A stretch of DNA of 64,000 nt, from assembly GCF_945859825.1 (NCBI RefSeq), contig NZ_CAMAPC010000023.1:1-64000 (forward strand), written 5' to 3'. Source of the DNA: Pseudoalteromonas holothuriae. Lineage in GTDB: Bacteria; Pseudomonadota; Gammaproteobacteria; Enterobacterales; Alteromonadaceae. Within the stretch, counting starts at the first letter, position 1. Each line of letters starts with the position of its first letter. This document shows positions 24,664-33,819 of the stretch, piece by piece. The position numbers were made by a program, and so were the translations under genes. The notes beneath the pieces are model-generated. The model saw nothing but the letters and a program-made list of their open reading frames with translations, did not search any database and was not told the origin of the DNA.

Positions 24664-25215
24664 TTACTCTATAAGCACTTGGCATGACTGCGACATGGCT
24701 TGCAGTATATAACACACTTTTTCAGCATCTCTTTTATAACTAAAAGGCCCTGCTAAAGCTCGATAATATTCTATATTCCCTTTGGTAAAACCACTGACTT
24801 GATAAGTCATCACTGTAGCGAGTTTAGGATGACGTTTTTTAAACTGCGCTAAATAAGAATCAGCCCGTGATTTTTGTATAAATATTGCTAATTGTACGAA
24901 AGGTTGCGGTTGTGAGTCACTCTCTTTATCTGCAACAGCATGAGTAACTCGATGTAAATCCCCTCTCAGTTCAGAGGGCAGCGATTCTAAATCGGCTTGC
25001 GATGCGACTAGTCTTATTAGTAGTGCTAAATCACTTTCCATCTCACTAAGGCGAGTGATACTGTCTTGGCTGTTCTGCCATTGCGTTAAATAAGGCTCTA
25101 CTTCGGCTTTAGTGACAAATTGCGTGTCTTTACTCCTGTTGTGATCTACCAAAGAACAAGAAACATTTAACAAGCCGACTAGTAAAGGTAAAACGAATTT
25201 TTTGGTATCTAACAT
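24664..25215 (-). CDS. SPOR-domain lipoprotein, copy B
   Basis: The 183 aa product starts MLDTKKFVLPLLVGLLNVSC at ATG 25215, with a GGGAG site 7 bases upstream; lipobox is NVSC. A helical stretch (QWQNSQDSITRLSEMESDL) lies at about residues 40-75. A SPOR-like C-terminus from residue 106 has VQLAIFIQKSR, EYYRALAGPFSYKRDAEKV and Cys168-x9-Cys178. It is clearly a paralogue of the lipoprotein at 19019-19681. The two flank the pilus genes, which suggests that they act with the pilus. The galU terminator lies upstream, so this gene probably starts the accessory operon. Confidence 0.75.
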   Translation of the reverse strand: MLDTKKFVLPLLVGLLNVSCSLVDHNRSKDTQFVTKAEVEPYLTQWQNSQDSITRLSEMESDLALLIRLVASQADLESLPSELRGDLHRVTHAVADKESDSQPQPFVQLAIFIQKSRADSYLAQFKKRHPKLATVMTYQVSGFTKGNIEYYRALAGPFSYKRDAEKVCYILQAMSQSCQVLIE

Positions 25216-25269
25216 CTTCACGCTCCCTTTGTATTTCAAATGAGCAATATTCCTTATGTGTTTAAAAGC

Positions 25270-25294
25270 AAAAAAAGTGCCATTAAGACACTTT
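25270..25294 (-). terminator. Intrinsic terminator after galU
   Basis: On the minus strand AAGTGTC and GGCACTT form a 7-bp stem (one G-U) with loop TTAAT, followed by seven T. It ends the rppH-to-galU gene string before the fimbrial cluster. Confidence 0.8.
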
Positions 25295-25349
25295 AATTTA
25301 CAGTTAAAATTTATAGCAATCCACTAGTTACATTTTGACACGGTTAGTA

Positions 25350-26228
25350 TTAAAGCAAAGATTTAATATGCGCTTTCAAATCGCTACTGAATTCACTACG
25401 CCTTAATGCATATTCAACATTAGCCTGTAAATAGCCTAATTTACTACCGCAATCATGACTTTTACCTTTCATTGCATAAGCCTGAACTTTCTCTTGCTCC
25501 ATTAGCATTGCGATAGCATCAGTTAGCTGAATCTCGCCACCTGCGCCCAAAGGAGTTTTAGCAAGCAGTGGCCATATTTCTTTACTCAATACATAACGCC
25601 CTACCACCGCCAAATCAGACGGTGCATCTTCAATCGCGGGCTTTTCAACCAAAGTGTACAAATCCGTACTTTCCCCTGCTGTTAACGTCACATCACCAAT
25701 ATCGGCAATCCCAAACTTGTCAACATCTTGATGCGCTACAGGCTCGACCATGATTTGGCTTTGACCTTGCTGTGTAAATCGCTGGATCATTTGTGCCAAG
25801 TTGTCTTTTGATAAATCACTGGCCGCTTCATCAATTAATACATCGGGTAACATAACCACAAACGGCGCATCACCAATAATCGGTCTGGCACAGTTGATTG
25901 CATGCCCTAAGCCTTTAGCTTCACCTTGACGAACATGAATAATGGTCACGTCTTTTGGGCAAATAGCCTGAACTTCTTCTAATAACTGGCGCTTCACACG
26001 CTTTTCCAAGGTCGCTTCAAGTTCAAAACTAGTATCAAAATGATTTTCTATGGAGTTTTTACTGGAATGCGTCACAAGTACAATTTCTTTTACCCCTGCT
26101 GCAACCGCCTCGTTAACAACATATTGAATAAGAGGCTTATCAACGATAGGCAGCATTTCTTTTGGAATTGCTTTAGTTGCAGGCAACATGCGCGTGCCTA
26201 AACCGGCAACTGGAATAACGGCTTTCAT
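25350..26228 (-). CDS. galU: UTP-glucose-1-phosphate uridylyltransferase
   Basis: GalU makes UDP-glucose from UTP and glucose-1-phosphate for polysaccharide and LPS synthesis. The 292 aa product has the nucleotidyltransferase signature AGLGTRMLPATKAIPKEMLP, FVVMLPDVLID, the VEKP motif and a late GEIQLTDAI. The length matches bacterial GalU. It lies 8 bases after thyA and ends at the terminator at 25270-25294. Confidence 0.96.
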   Translation of the reverse strand: MKAVIPVAGLGTRMLPATKAIPKEMLPIVDKPLIQYVVNEAVAAGVKEIVLVTHSSKNSIENHFDTSFELEATLEKRVKRQLLEEVQAICPKDVTIIHVRQGEAKGLGHAINCARPIIGDAPFVVMLPDVLIDEAASDLSKDNLAQMIQRFTQQGQSQIMVEPVAHQDVDKFGIADIGDVTLTAGESTDLYTLVEKPAIEDAPSDLAVVGRYVLSKEIWPLLAKTPLGAGGEIQLTDAIAMLMEQEKVQAYAMKGKSHDCGSKLGYLQANVEYALRRSEFSSDLKAHIKSLL

Positions 26229-26236
26229 TTTCTCTC

Positions 26237-27070
26237 CTAAATAGCCACAGGTGCTTTAATATGTGGGTGAGCTTGATACCCTTCAAGCACAAAATCTTCA
26301 AAAGTAAAAGCAAATATATCTTTTACATTGGGGTTTATGTTCATCGTTGGTTTTGCAAACGGCGTTCGAGATAACTGTTCTTCCACTTGCTCCAGATGAT
26401 TCAAATACAAATGCGCATCGCCAAAGGTATGAATAAACTCACCGGGTTGTAAATCACAGACCTGTGCCACCATCAATGTCAGTAGCGCATAACTGGCTAT
26501 ATTAAAAGGCACGCCTAAGAAAATATCGCCACTACGCTGGTATAATTGACAAGAGAGCTTGCCATCTAAAACATAAAATTGAAATAAAGTATGACATGGA
26601 GGTAAGGCTTGCTTACCCATGGCAGCATTTTCTTTTGGTGTATACTGCGTATCGGGTAATAATGCGGGGTTCCAAGCACTAACAATAAGACGCCGCGAGT
26701 CTGGATTGCTTTTTATTTGTTCAACCAAGTCTTTTATCTGATCAACCACTTGCCCAGTATCACCGGTCCAAGAGCGCCATTGCTTGCCATAAACTGGGCC
26801 CAGTTCACCTTCATCAGTTGCCCATTCATCCCAAATTTTCACGCCATTTTCTTGCAAGTAAGCAATATTTGTTTCGCCTTTCAAGAACCATAGTAATTCG
26901 TGAATAATCGAGCGCAAATGACATTTTTTCGTTGTTACTAATGGAAAACCTTCTTGCAAGTCAAAGCGCATTTGATAACCAAATACACTCAGCGTGCCTG
27001 TGCCAGTACGGTCTTCTTTTTTGGTGCCATGCTCTTTTACATAGCGCATCAAATCTAGGTATTGTTTCAT
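26237..27070 (-). CDS. thyA: Thymidylate synthase
   Basis: ThyA methylates dUMP to dTMP using methylene-tetrahydrofolate. The 277 aa product has the catalytic Cys (about residue 159) in ALPPCHTLFQFYV, followed by QLYQRSGDIFLGVPFNIASY and a C-terminal HPHIKAPVAI. The length is slightly above E. coli ThyA (264 aa) because of a short insert around residue 150. It lies 10 bases after lgt, as in the E. coli lgt-thyA pair. Confidence 0.97.
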   Translation of the reverse strand: MKQYLDLMRYVKEHGTKKEDRTGTGTLSVFGYQMRFDLQEGFPLVTTKKCHLRSIIHELLWFLKGETNIAYLQENGVKIWDEWATDEGELGPVYGKQWRSWTGDTGQVVDQIKDLVEQIKSNPDSRRLIVSAWNPALLPDTQYTPKENAAMGKQALPPCHTLFQFYVLDGKLSCQLYQRSGDIFLGVPFNIASYALLTLMVAQVCDLQPGEFIHTFGDAHLYLNHLEQVEEQLSRTPFAKPTMNINPNVKDIFAFTFEDFVLEGYQAHPHIKAPVAI

Positions 27071-27080
27071 AATGACTATC

Positions 27081-27881
27081 TTATTTATTTTTTATTGACT
27101 CTGGCTGTACTTTGTATGCCCACACCATCAGTGCAGCGCCGGCAATTACCATAGGCAATGACAATATTTGCCCTTGAGAAATCATGCCTGCATACAAGCC
27201 AATATGCGCATCAGGCTCTCTGAAATACTCTATCACAAAGCGAAATACACCATAACCGAGCAAGAATAAGCCTGCTATGCTTCCCGCTGGTCTTGGTTTT
27301 TTAGCGAACCAGACAAGCATAATAAATAATACTAAGCCTTCAAAAAGCGCTTCATACAATTGCGATGGATGTCTTGGTAATGGTCCACCTGTCGGAAATA
27401 CAAACGCCCAAGGTACGTCGGTCGTTCGACCCCAAAGCTCACCATTAATAAAGTTACCTATTCTTCCCGCCATAAGGCCAACTGGCACCAGAGGTACAAC
27501 AAAGTCACCAACGGAAACAATTGACTTTTTGGTTCGTAACGCAAATACAATGATGGCTGTGATCACACCCAATGCACCACCATGAAAAGACATACCACCT
27601 TGGTCAATTCTAAATAAATATAATGGATTCTCTATAAAATATGAAAACTGATAAAACAACACATAACCAATTCTTCCACCTAAGATCACACCTAACATGC
27701 TGTAAAACAGCAAATCACTAACTTGCTCTTTGGTCCAGCCTGAGTTGGGCTTTTCGGCTTGCCTATTTGCCATCCACATAGCAAACAAAAAACCAATTAA
27801 ATACATCACGCCGTACCAACGCACGCTCAATGGCCCTATTGAAAATATAATGGGGTCAATCTGTGGAAACTGCAAAGCCAT
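27081..27881 (-). CDS. lgt: Prolipoprotein diacylglyceryl transferase
   Basis: Lgt moves diacylglycerol from phosphatidylglycerol to the lipobox Cys of prelipoproteins in the inner membrane. The 266 aa protein has about seven hydrophobic segments. It carries the Lgt signature GRIGNFINGELWGR and RHPSQLYEALFEG. It precedes thyA by 10 bases. It would process the many lipoproteins encoded in this window (FlgH, FlgP, FlgO-like, SPOR proteins). Confidence 0.96.
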   Translation of the reverse strand: MALQFPQIDPIIFSIGPLSVRWYGVMYLIGFLFAMWMANRQAEKPNSGWTKEQVSDLLFYSMLGVILGGRIGYVLFYQFSYFIENPLYLFRIDQGGMSFHGGALGVITAIIVFALRTKKSIVSVGDFVVPLVPVGLMAGRIGNFINGELWGRTTDVPWAFVFPTGGPLPRHPSQLYEALFEGLVLFIMLVWFAKKPRPAGSIAGLFLLGYGVFRFVIEYFREPDAHIGLYAGMISQGQILSLPMVIAGAALMVWAYKVQPESIKNK

Positions 27882-27890
27882 CGCTTTCCC

Positions 27891-28700
27891 TTAACTAATG
27901 ATCATGTGAGTGGCGATGACTAACAGCAACGCCGCGAAAATTTTCTTGATTGTCGAAACCGGTAAAAACTGAGTCGACTTAGCACCTACTGGTGCCATAA
28001 ACCAAGACGTTAATACAATACCAAACAATGCTGGCAAATAGATAAAGCCAGCAAAACCTTGTAAAATAGTATAATGAGCACTTCCTGATGTAATATATCC
28101 CAACGAACCAAATAAGGCGATGACAATGCCACAAGCCGATGCACACCCAATTGCCTTTCTAATATCTAAAGAAAAGTAACTAAGCAAAGGTACAATTAAA
28201 GCACCACCCCCTATTCCTATCATCGCTGATAAGCCACCCATCATAGTCGTTAACATTGATAAAACCGGTCTACTCGGAAGCTGCCGTATAGGTGCGGCCT
28301 TTTTAGAGCTACTATAGAGCATTCTAATTGCTATCAATACCACACTGGTAGCAAATATACCCCGTATAATTGGTTCAGGCAGTAGTGCAGCTAAAAAGCC
28401 ACTGATTAAAGCACCCACGGCAACCCCTCCCATTACAAAAGGAGCAATATCCCATGGCACATTACCATTTCGATGATGTGCTAATGCAGACGAAGTGGAG
28501 GTAAATAAAATGGATGCTAAAGATGTAGCAATAGCCACTAAAACTATTTGTGACTCTGGAACAATATTAAAATAACGTAAAATACCGGATAAAACGGGGA
28601 CAATTACCAGCCCGCCACCGATTCCCAGTAGCCCTGCAAGAAAACCAACAACGCTTCCAAGTAATGCGCAACCGACTATCAGCAAGATAACGTCGCTCAT
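27891..28700 (-). CDS. TauE/SafE family membrane transporter
   Basis: The 269 aa protein is an integral membrane protein with about eight hydrophobic segments and two repeated halves, each with a Gly-rich loop: GFLAGLLGIGGGLVIVPVL and MMGGLSAMIGIGGGALIVPLL. This is the TSUP (TauE/SafE) pattern, whose members export sulfite, sulfoacetate and similar anions. The substrate here is unknown. It lies between ptsP (74 bases) and lgt (9 bases), a position that is empty in E. coli. Confidence 0.88.
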   Translation of the reverse strand: MSDVILLIVGCALLGSVVGFLAGLLGIGGGLVIVPVLSGILRYFNIVPESQIVLVAIATSLASILFTSTSSALAHHRNGNVPWDIAPFVMGGVAVGALISGFLAALLPEPIIRGIFATSVVLIAIRMLYSSSKKAAPIRQLPSRPVLSMLTTMMGGLSAMIGIGGGALIVPLLSYFSLDIRKAIGCASACGIVIALFGSLGYITSGSAHYTILQGFAGFIYLPALFGIVLTSWFMAPVGAKSTQFLPVSTIKKIFAALLLVIATHMIIS

Positions 28701-28774
28701 AAATCAATATCTCTTATATTTTAAGCGCGTAATGGTAACGCATTCTTTGCGGCTGTGCATCTTTACTATCCGGG

Positions 28775-31045
28775 TTAGTTTGACTGGTAGAGTAGTTCGC
28801 TGAAATTATGTTCAATCATAAAGTTACGTAATAAACGGTGTACTTGTTTAGCGCAGGCTTGCGCTAAACATTCTTCAAGCAGCACTTCCATACTACTTAC
28901 ATGTAAACGTCTTAGTACCCACTTAACTTTACTTAAAGAGGAAATATTCATACTGAGTCGTCGATAGCCCATAGCCACCAATAAAATCGCCCCTTCTGGC
29001 TCACCGCCTAACTCACCACATAAACTAAAGGGCAGTTCAAAGTTTTGACAACTTTGGGCAATACTATTAAGCACGCGAAGTACACTAGGATGATAGGGGT
29101 CAAATAAATCCGCAACTTGTGCATTATTTCTATCAACGGCTAATAAGTACTGTGTTAGATCATTACTCCCCACTGAACAGAAGTCGACTTTTTTTGACCA
29201 TTCGGGCAATAAAAACACACTTGAAGGAACCTCTAACATCACTCCAATCTCTGGCTTATCGATCAATAGAAACTGATCAGCCCACTCTTCTTGTAACTCA
29301 AAATATGCTTGCTCTAGTAAAGCTAAAGAGTCATCGACTTCTTCTGTATGACTGACCATAGGTAACATAATGCGCAAGTTACCTAATCCTGCATTAGCTT
29401 TAATCATGGCTTTTAATTGATCGAGAAATAGCTCCGGGTGATCTAACGATACTCGGATACCACGCCAACCCAAAAAAGGGTTCTCTTCTTTAATATCGAA
29501 GTAATCTAAAACTTTATCACCGCCTATATCCAAGGTGCGCATCACCACAGGCTCTGGGTGGTAGCGTGTTAAAACTTCGCGATACCATTGCTCTTGTTCG
29601 CTCTGTGATGGGAAGCGTCCTTTTTGCATAAACCACGCTTCGGTGCGATACAAACCGACCCCATCGCAATACTTTGAAGTTAATGATTCAGTGCTCAAAT
29701 CAAGCCCTGCGTTAAGAAGTAAACTCACTCTCTCACCATCAAGAGTTATAGGTGGAAGCGCATATTCTGCTTCAAATTTATCATGCAGCAGTCCCTCCTG
29801 ATAACGTATTTGCTCATATTCATGACGCAATACGTTCGAAGGCGAAATATATAGCCGCCCCGCATAACCATCTAAGATAATATCTTTATTTTCTAGTTGC
29901 AAAAGGGGTATATCTTCTATACCCCAAATTGCCGGAATACCCATTGCTCTCGTTAAAATCGATGCGTGAGAATTAGCTGCGCCTTGCACACTCACAACGC
30001 CTTTTAACTTATCTTTGGGTATTTCTGCGAGCATAGTTGGTGTCAGAGTGTGTGTTATTAATACGGTATCATCGGGATATGTCTTCACAGCATGCTCAGT
30101 ACTAACTAAGTGGTGTAACACCCTTAAACCAATATCTTTAACATCAACAGCACGCTCTTTAATATAGGGGTCTTGCATCGCATTAAATTGCTTAAGCAAG
30201 CTTTCAATCACATGCTTTAAGGCACTTTTAGCATTCCACCCTAATTTTAACTGAGCATCTACTTGTTGGCCCAAGCTTTGCGCATCTAACAATTGTTGAT
30301 ACACTTCAAAAACTGCCAATGCCTCTTTGGGTATCGTGTCACTAAGGGTATTCGCTAGAAGGTGAAATTCCTGTCGAGTTGTGGCGACAGCCTGCAAAAA
30401 TAACTGCCTTTGCTGCTCAATATGGGTTGATTTTTGTGGTTCGATACTATCAAAACTGAGTTTGGGAAGTACCACAAACGCTTGACCGATTGCGATCCCC
30501 GGTGCACCAGATACACCTTTTAATACGGATGTATGGTGCGCGCTTGCTTCTTGCAGCAAAACATTTTGAATTTCAGCATGTGCTAGTTGAGATGCAAGTT
30601 GAGCCGACAAAGTAATAAGAAATGACTCTTCATCGTGACTAAATACCCGAGCCATTTTTTGCTGCACCACAATAACGCCAAGCACTTTGCGCTGGTGAAC
30701 CACTGGCACAGATAAGAATGCATTATAGCCCTCTTCATTCACTTCCGGTGATAGTTTAAAACGAGGGTGAGACTGCGCATGAGCAATATTGATTGGCTCT
30801 TCTCTTTGAGCCACCAGCCCCACTAAGCCCTCTGTAAAGCCCACTCTAAATTGACCAATAGCGTTTGGATTTAAGCCATCACTGGCCATGAGTACAAAGT
30901 TATCTTGGCTATAGTCTGCAAAGTAAATGGAGCAACATTCAGTATTCATGGCCTGTTTGACCAAAATTACAAATTGCGTCAAAGCATCATCAAGATTTGC
31001 TTGTTGTGAAACCGATTCAACAATTGAGCGCAACGTTGCTAACAC
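28775..31045 (-). CDS. ptsP: Phosphoenolpyruvate-protein phosphotransferase PtsP (EI-Ntr)
   Basis: PtsP starts the nitrogen PTS phosphorelay (EI-Ntr to NPr to EIIA-Ntr). The 756 aa product has an N-terminal GAF domain (about residues 15-160) and the full enzyme I part. The PEP-utilising His is in GAANSHASILTRAMGIPAI (about residue 360). The PEP-binding barrel follows with SVGSNDLTQYLLAVDRNNA and Cys in SLCGELGGEP. The GAF domain distinguishes it from sugar-PTS EI. It lies 12 bases after rppH. Confidence 0.96.
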   Translation of the reverse strand: MLATLRSIVESVSQQANLDDALTQFVILVKQAMNTECCSIYFADYSQDNFVLMASDGLNPNAIGQFRVGFTEGLVGLVAQREEPINIAHAQSHPRFKLSPEVNEEGYNAFLSVPVVHQRKVLGVIVVQQKMARVFSHDEESFLITLSAQLASQLAHAEIQNVLLQEASAHHTSVLKGVSGAPGIAIGQAFVVLPKLSFDSIEPQKSTHIEQQRQLFLQAVATTRQEFHLLANTLSDTIPKEALAVFEVYQQLLDAQSLGQQVDAQLKLGWNAKSALKHVIESLLKQFNAMQDPYIKERAVDVKDIGLRVLHHLVSTEHAVKTYPDDTVLITHTLTPTMLAEIPKDKLKGVVSVQGAANSHASILTRAMGIPAIWGIEDIPLLQLENKDIILDGYAGRLYISPSNVLRHEYEQIRYQEGLLHDKFEAEYALPPITLDGERVSLLLNAGLDLSTESLTSKYCDGVGLYRTEAWFMQKGRFPSQSEQEQWYREVLTRYHPEPVVMRTLDIGGDKVLDYFDIKEENPFLGWRGIRVSLDHPELFLDQLKAMIKANAGLGNLRIMLPMVSHTEEVDDSLALLEQAYFELQEEWADQFLLIDKPEIGVMLEVPSSVFLLPEWSKKVDFCSVGSNDLTQYLLAVDRNNAQVADLFDPYHPSVLRVLNSIAQSCQNFELPFSLCGELGGEPEGAILLVAMGYRRLSMNISSLSKVKWVLRRLHVSSMEVLLEECLAQACAKQVHRLLRNFMIEHNFSELLYQSN

Positions 31046-31057
31046 TGTTAACTCCTT

Positions 31058-31585
31058 TTATCGGCGGTGCCGCCAATTAGATGACTCTCTGCCCTGAGGC
31101 TCTTTTCTATTAAAGGGCATTGCAAACGGTGCAAACTCTTTCATCACACGCCGATATACATCTCTTTTAAAAGATACTACTTGCCTAACTGGATACCAAT
31201 AGCTGACCCATCGCCAATCATCAAATTCAGGGTGATGTGTATGCAACAAATCTACATCTTCATCTTTACACCTAAGCTTCAGCAAAAACCATTTTTGCTT
31301 TTGGCCAATACACACTGGACTTGAATCTCTACGGATCAACCGCTTTGGTAATTTATAACGTAACCAGTGCTTAGAACTGGCAACAATTTCTACATCTTCT
31401 TGCTTTAAACCCACTTCCTCATACAGTTCTCTATACATCGTTTGCTCAGGAGTCTCCCCCTCATCAACGCCACCTTGTGGAAACTGCCAAGAATGCTGTC
31501 CAAAACGCCGAGCCCAAAATACTTGACCTTGATTATTACAGATCACTATTCCGACATTGGCACGAAAACCTTCGGCATCAATCAC
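31058..31585 (-). CDS. rppH: RNA pyrophosphohydrolase RppH
   Basis: RppH removes pyrophosphate from the 5' end of mRNA and so opens it to RNase E. The 175 aa product has an intact Nudix box, from GGVDEGETPEQTMYRE through LYEEVGL (about residues 37-60), within the RppH-specific WQFPQGG context. The length matches. It starts the minus-strand string rppH-ptsP-TauE-lgt-thyA-galU and is divergent from mutH. Confidence 0.96.
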   Translation of the reverse strand: MIDAEGFRANVGIVICNNQGQVFWARRFGQHSWQFPQGGVDEGETPEQTMYRELYEEVGLKQEDVEIVASSKHWLRYKLPKRLIRRDSSPVCIGQKQKWFLLKLRCKDEDVDLLHTHHPEFDDWRWVSYWYPVRQVVSFKRDVYRRVMKEFAPFAMPFNRKEPQGRESSNWRHRR

Positions 31586-32017
31586 CTTAGTGCCTCTTTT
31601 ATAAGTCGATTTTTAATGATTGTTCCACAACTTCTGGCACACAGCAAATATTATTCCTGCTTTTACTCAAGTTACTCACAGCTTGTACATAATATTTTAT
31701 AACTACGCTTAATTTACAAACAAATCCACAATTAACCGACATATACAGTACTTTCTCCACAGAAACTGTGGATAATTATGTTCATATTGTTGTATTTATC
31801 CAAGCCCTCCTATTTTTTACAGGTTGCACCTCTCAACTAAGAATAGAAAATTTCTTTTATTTCAATACAATAAAGAAAAGCACTGTATATTTATGCGGTG
31901 ATTAAACAAACAAAAACAAATTAGATTAAAAATCGCACAGCCATTTAACTTGAATTTCTATATATTACGAATTTTAGTTACAATGCCTGTTCCATAATCT
32001 GGCTATTATTACTTATC
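31586..32017. other. rppH-mutH divergent intergenic region with DnaA-box-like sites
   Basis: This 432-base AT-rich gap holds no gene that I can support. It contains one perfect DnaA box on the minus strand (31767-31775, TTATCCACA), one single-mismatch box TTCTCCACA (31753-31761) and looser matches at 31722-31730 and 31797-31805. Promoters for rppH and mutH must lie here, but no single pair of boxes stands out. Confidence 0.5.
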
Positions 32018-32692
32018 ATGATTAAACCCTCTCCTCCCCAAACGATCGCAGAATTGATGCAGCGTGTTGAAGCTATTTCAGGTCTTACACTGGGCGACCT
32101 GGCAACTCAATATCAATTTAAAAGCCCCGAGCACTTATTACGTGAAAAGGGGTGGCCTGGGCAGCTCTTAGAGTATGTGCTAGGTGCAAGCGCAGGCTCA
32201 AAACCTGTACCTGACTTTGAATTATTAGGAATTGAACTAAAATCGCTACCTATTGATTATGCAGGTAAACCTCTAGAGACAACCTATGTCTCTGTTGTCC
32301 CACTTACTAACTTAACAGGCATCAGATGGGCAAACAGTACCGTAAAAAAGAAGCTCAACCATGTACTATGGCTGCCAGTACTGGCTGAACGAGATATCTT
32401 GCCAGTTGACCGCACTATTGGCAGTGGTTTTTTATGGCAGCCATCATCAGCTCAACAAGCTGCACTACAAAGGGATTGGGAAGAACAAATTGAACTCATC
32501 GCGTTGGGTCGTGTAGATGAAATTTCGGGGCATTTAGGGCAAGTTATGCAAATCAGGCCTAAAGCGGCTAATAGTAGAGTAACCACTGATGCCATAGGAC
32601 CTGCAGGCAAGATTATAAAAACATTACCAAGAGGGTTTTACTTAAAAACTAACTTTACACAAAGTATCCTCATGCAAGAGTTTAAAGCATAA
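32018..32692 (+). CDS. mutH: DNA mismatch repair endonuclease MutH
   Basis: MutH nicks the unmethylated strand at hemimethylated GATC during mismatch repair. The 224 aa product shows the family segments EHLLREKGWPGQLLEYVLGA, the catalytic DFELLGIELKSLP (D-x(n)-E-x-K type) and TTYVSVVPLTNL. The length matches E. coli MutH (229 aa). Its presence implies Dam methylation in this organism. It is convergent with the oxygenase gene, 8 bases apart. Confidence 0.96.
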   Translation: MIKPSPPQTIAELMQRVEAISGLTLGDLATQYQFKSPEHLLREKGWPGQLLEYVLGASAGSKPVPDFELLGIELKSLPIDYAGKPLETTYVSVVPLTNLTGIRWANSTVKKKLNHVLWLPVLAERDILPVDRTIGSGFLWQPSSAQQAALQRDWEEQIELIALGRVDEISGHLGQVMQIRPKAANSRVTTDAIGPAGKIIKTLPRGFYLKTNFTQSILMQEFKA

Positions 32693-32700
32693 TTCTATTA

Positions 32701-33672
32701 TTAATATGACCAAATCGAGCTTCTAAGCCAGTAAGGTTTGTCTCTAAACCACAGTGTGCACACCCATTTTTCACCTTGAAGAACAGGCAACCCAGCATGA
32801 ACTGAATTTGGGTCTAACTGGCTATTCTCAACACTAAAAAACTGAATTAACTGACCAGCTTTAGCGATAACGTCAATATTCCACTTCTTGAAACTCGTTT
32901 CTCCACCGTCAAAATTATCGGTTAAATTAAGTATTGTTGTGGCGATACGCTGGCCAAAAAACGCCAATTCTTTACGTATTTCAGGATTTGAAGGCACAAT
33001 ATAATCGCAATGCCATTTATATTGTTGCCCATCACGATAACGATAAAACACCGGAGGCTCAGCAAAAGGCAGCTGTGCTAAATTGTGCATACACATTAAT
33101 CTTTGACATACTGATAAAAGCATATTACTTGAGAGAATATCAGCAATAAACTGCTCATTATCCCTGACATTATTGCGCTTTTCACGGCTTTCGATGCGCC
33201 CGTACAGCTCTACGGGGTCCAATCTGGATTGCGCATAAGTGACTAACTTTTCAGCTAAGTTACTCTGTAGCTTACTCATATGAAGCGTCACCTTGTCATT
33301 CATCAAGCACTCATAGCTTTGTTGCTCAACTAAACTTTTCCAAATTGGTGCAATGCTATCTAATTCTTTTTGTTGAGCTGCTAAGGGGGACCGTGTGATT
33401 ATTTCAGTCAACGTATTTCGCTGCTGTGATGATACTTCAGATTGGATAGGCCAAAGGGCTAGCAGTTCGGTATATACATCCAGTGCATGTTTTTTTGCCA
33501 CTAACAAAACAATGGCGATTTCTTGAATATTAATTGAACTCGATATGGCATGGCACAACCATTGTTGCGCAAATTCTTTACTCTTTAGAGCTTCATCCAG
33601 CACTTCTCGCTGACTAGGGAGTTGACGTTGATGTTTTGCATCTAATAATTCAAAAATTCGGCTGTTATGCAT
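32701..33672 (-). CDS. 2-oxoglutarate-Fe(II) oxygenase, prolyl 4-hydroxylase type
   Basis: The 323 aa product has a C-terminal prolyl-4-hydroxylase-like dioxygenase domain (about residues 190-315). The iron ligands are H and D in YKWHCDYIV and a distal His in SVHAGLPV; ILNLTDNFDGGETSF is the usual beta strand, followed by AKAGQLIQFF. The N-terminal 180 residues are helical and resemble no domain that I recognise. Substrate unknown: peptide proline, other residue or small molecule. It stands alone, convergent with mutH and downstream of the eno terminator. Confidence 0.8.
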   Translation of the reverse strand: MHNSRIFELLDAKHQRQLPSQREVLDEALKSKEFAQQWLCHAISSSINIQEIAIVLLVAKKHALDVYTELLALWPIQSEVSSQQRNTLTEIITRSPLAAQQKELDSIAPIWKSLVEQQSYECLMNDKVTLHMSKLQSNLAEKLVTYAQSRLDPVELYGRIESREKRNNVRDNEQFIADILSSNMLLSVCQRLMCMHNLAQLPFAEPPVFYRYRDGQQYKWHCDYIVPSNPEIRKELAFFGQRIATTILNLTDNFDGGETSFKKWNIDVIAKAGQLIQFFSVENSQLDPNSVHAGLPVLQGEKWVCTLWFRDKPYWLRSSIWSY

Positions 33673-33758
33673 CGTTATTTTTATATTTTTTAGCGATTAA
33701 TAAGCACATATTACCATTTACAGATACTCAATGGACACTACCTTGGTTTATTTTGAGC

Positions 33759-33794
33759 AAAAAAATACCGCTAGATTAACGCTCAGCGGTATTT
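33759..33794 (-). terminator. Intrinsic terminator after eno
   Basis: A 10-bp stem (AAATACCGCT with AGCGGTATTT) closes a 12-base loop and is followed on the minus strand by a run of T. It lies 26 bases beyond the eno stop. Confidence 0.85.
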
Positions 33795-33819
33795 AAAGCA
33801 TTTAATTATTGTTCAGAAA

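Noticed and set aside
31722..31805. Replication origin
   Set aside because: There are too few good DnaA boxes, no AT-repeat array and no dnaA, gidA or parA neighbours.
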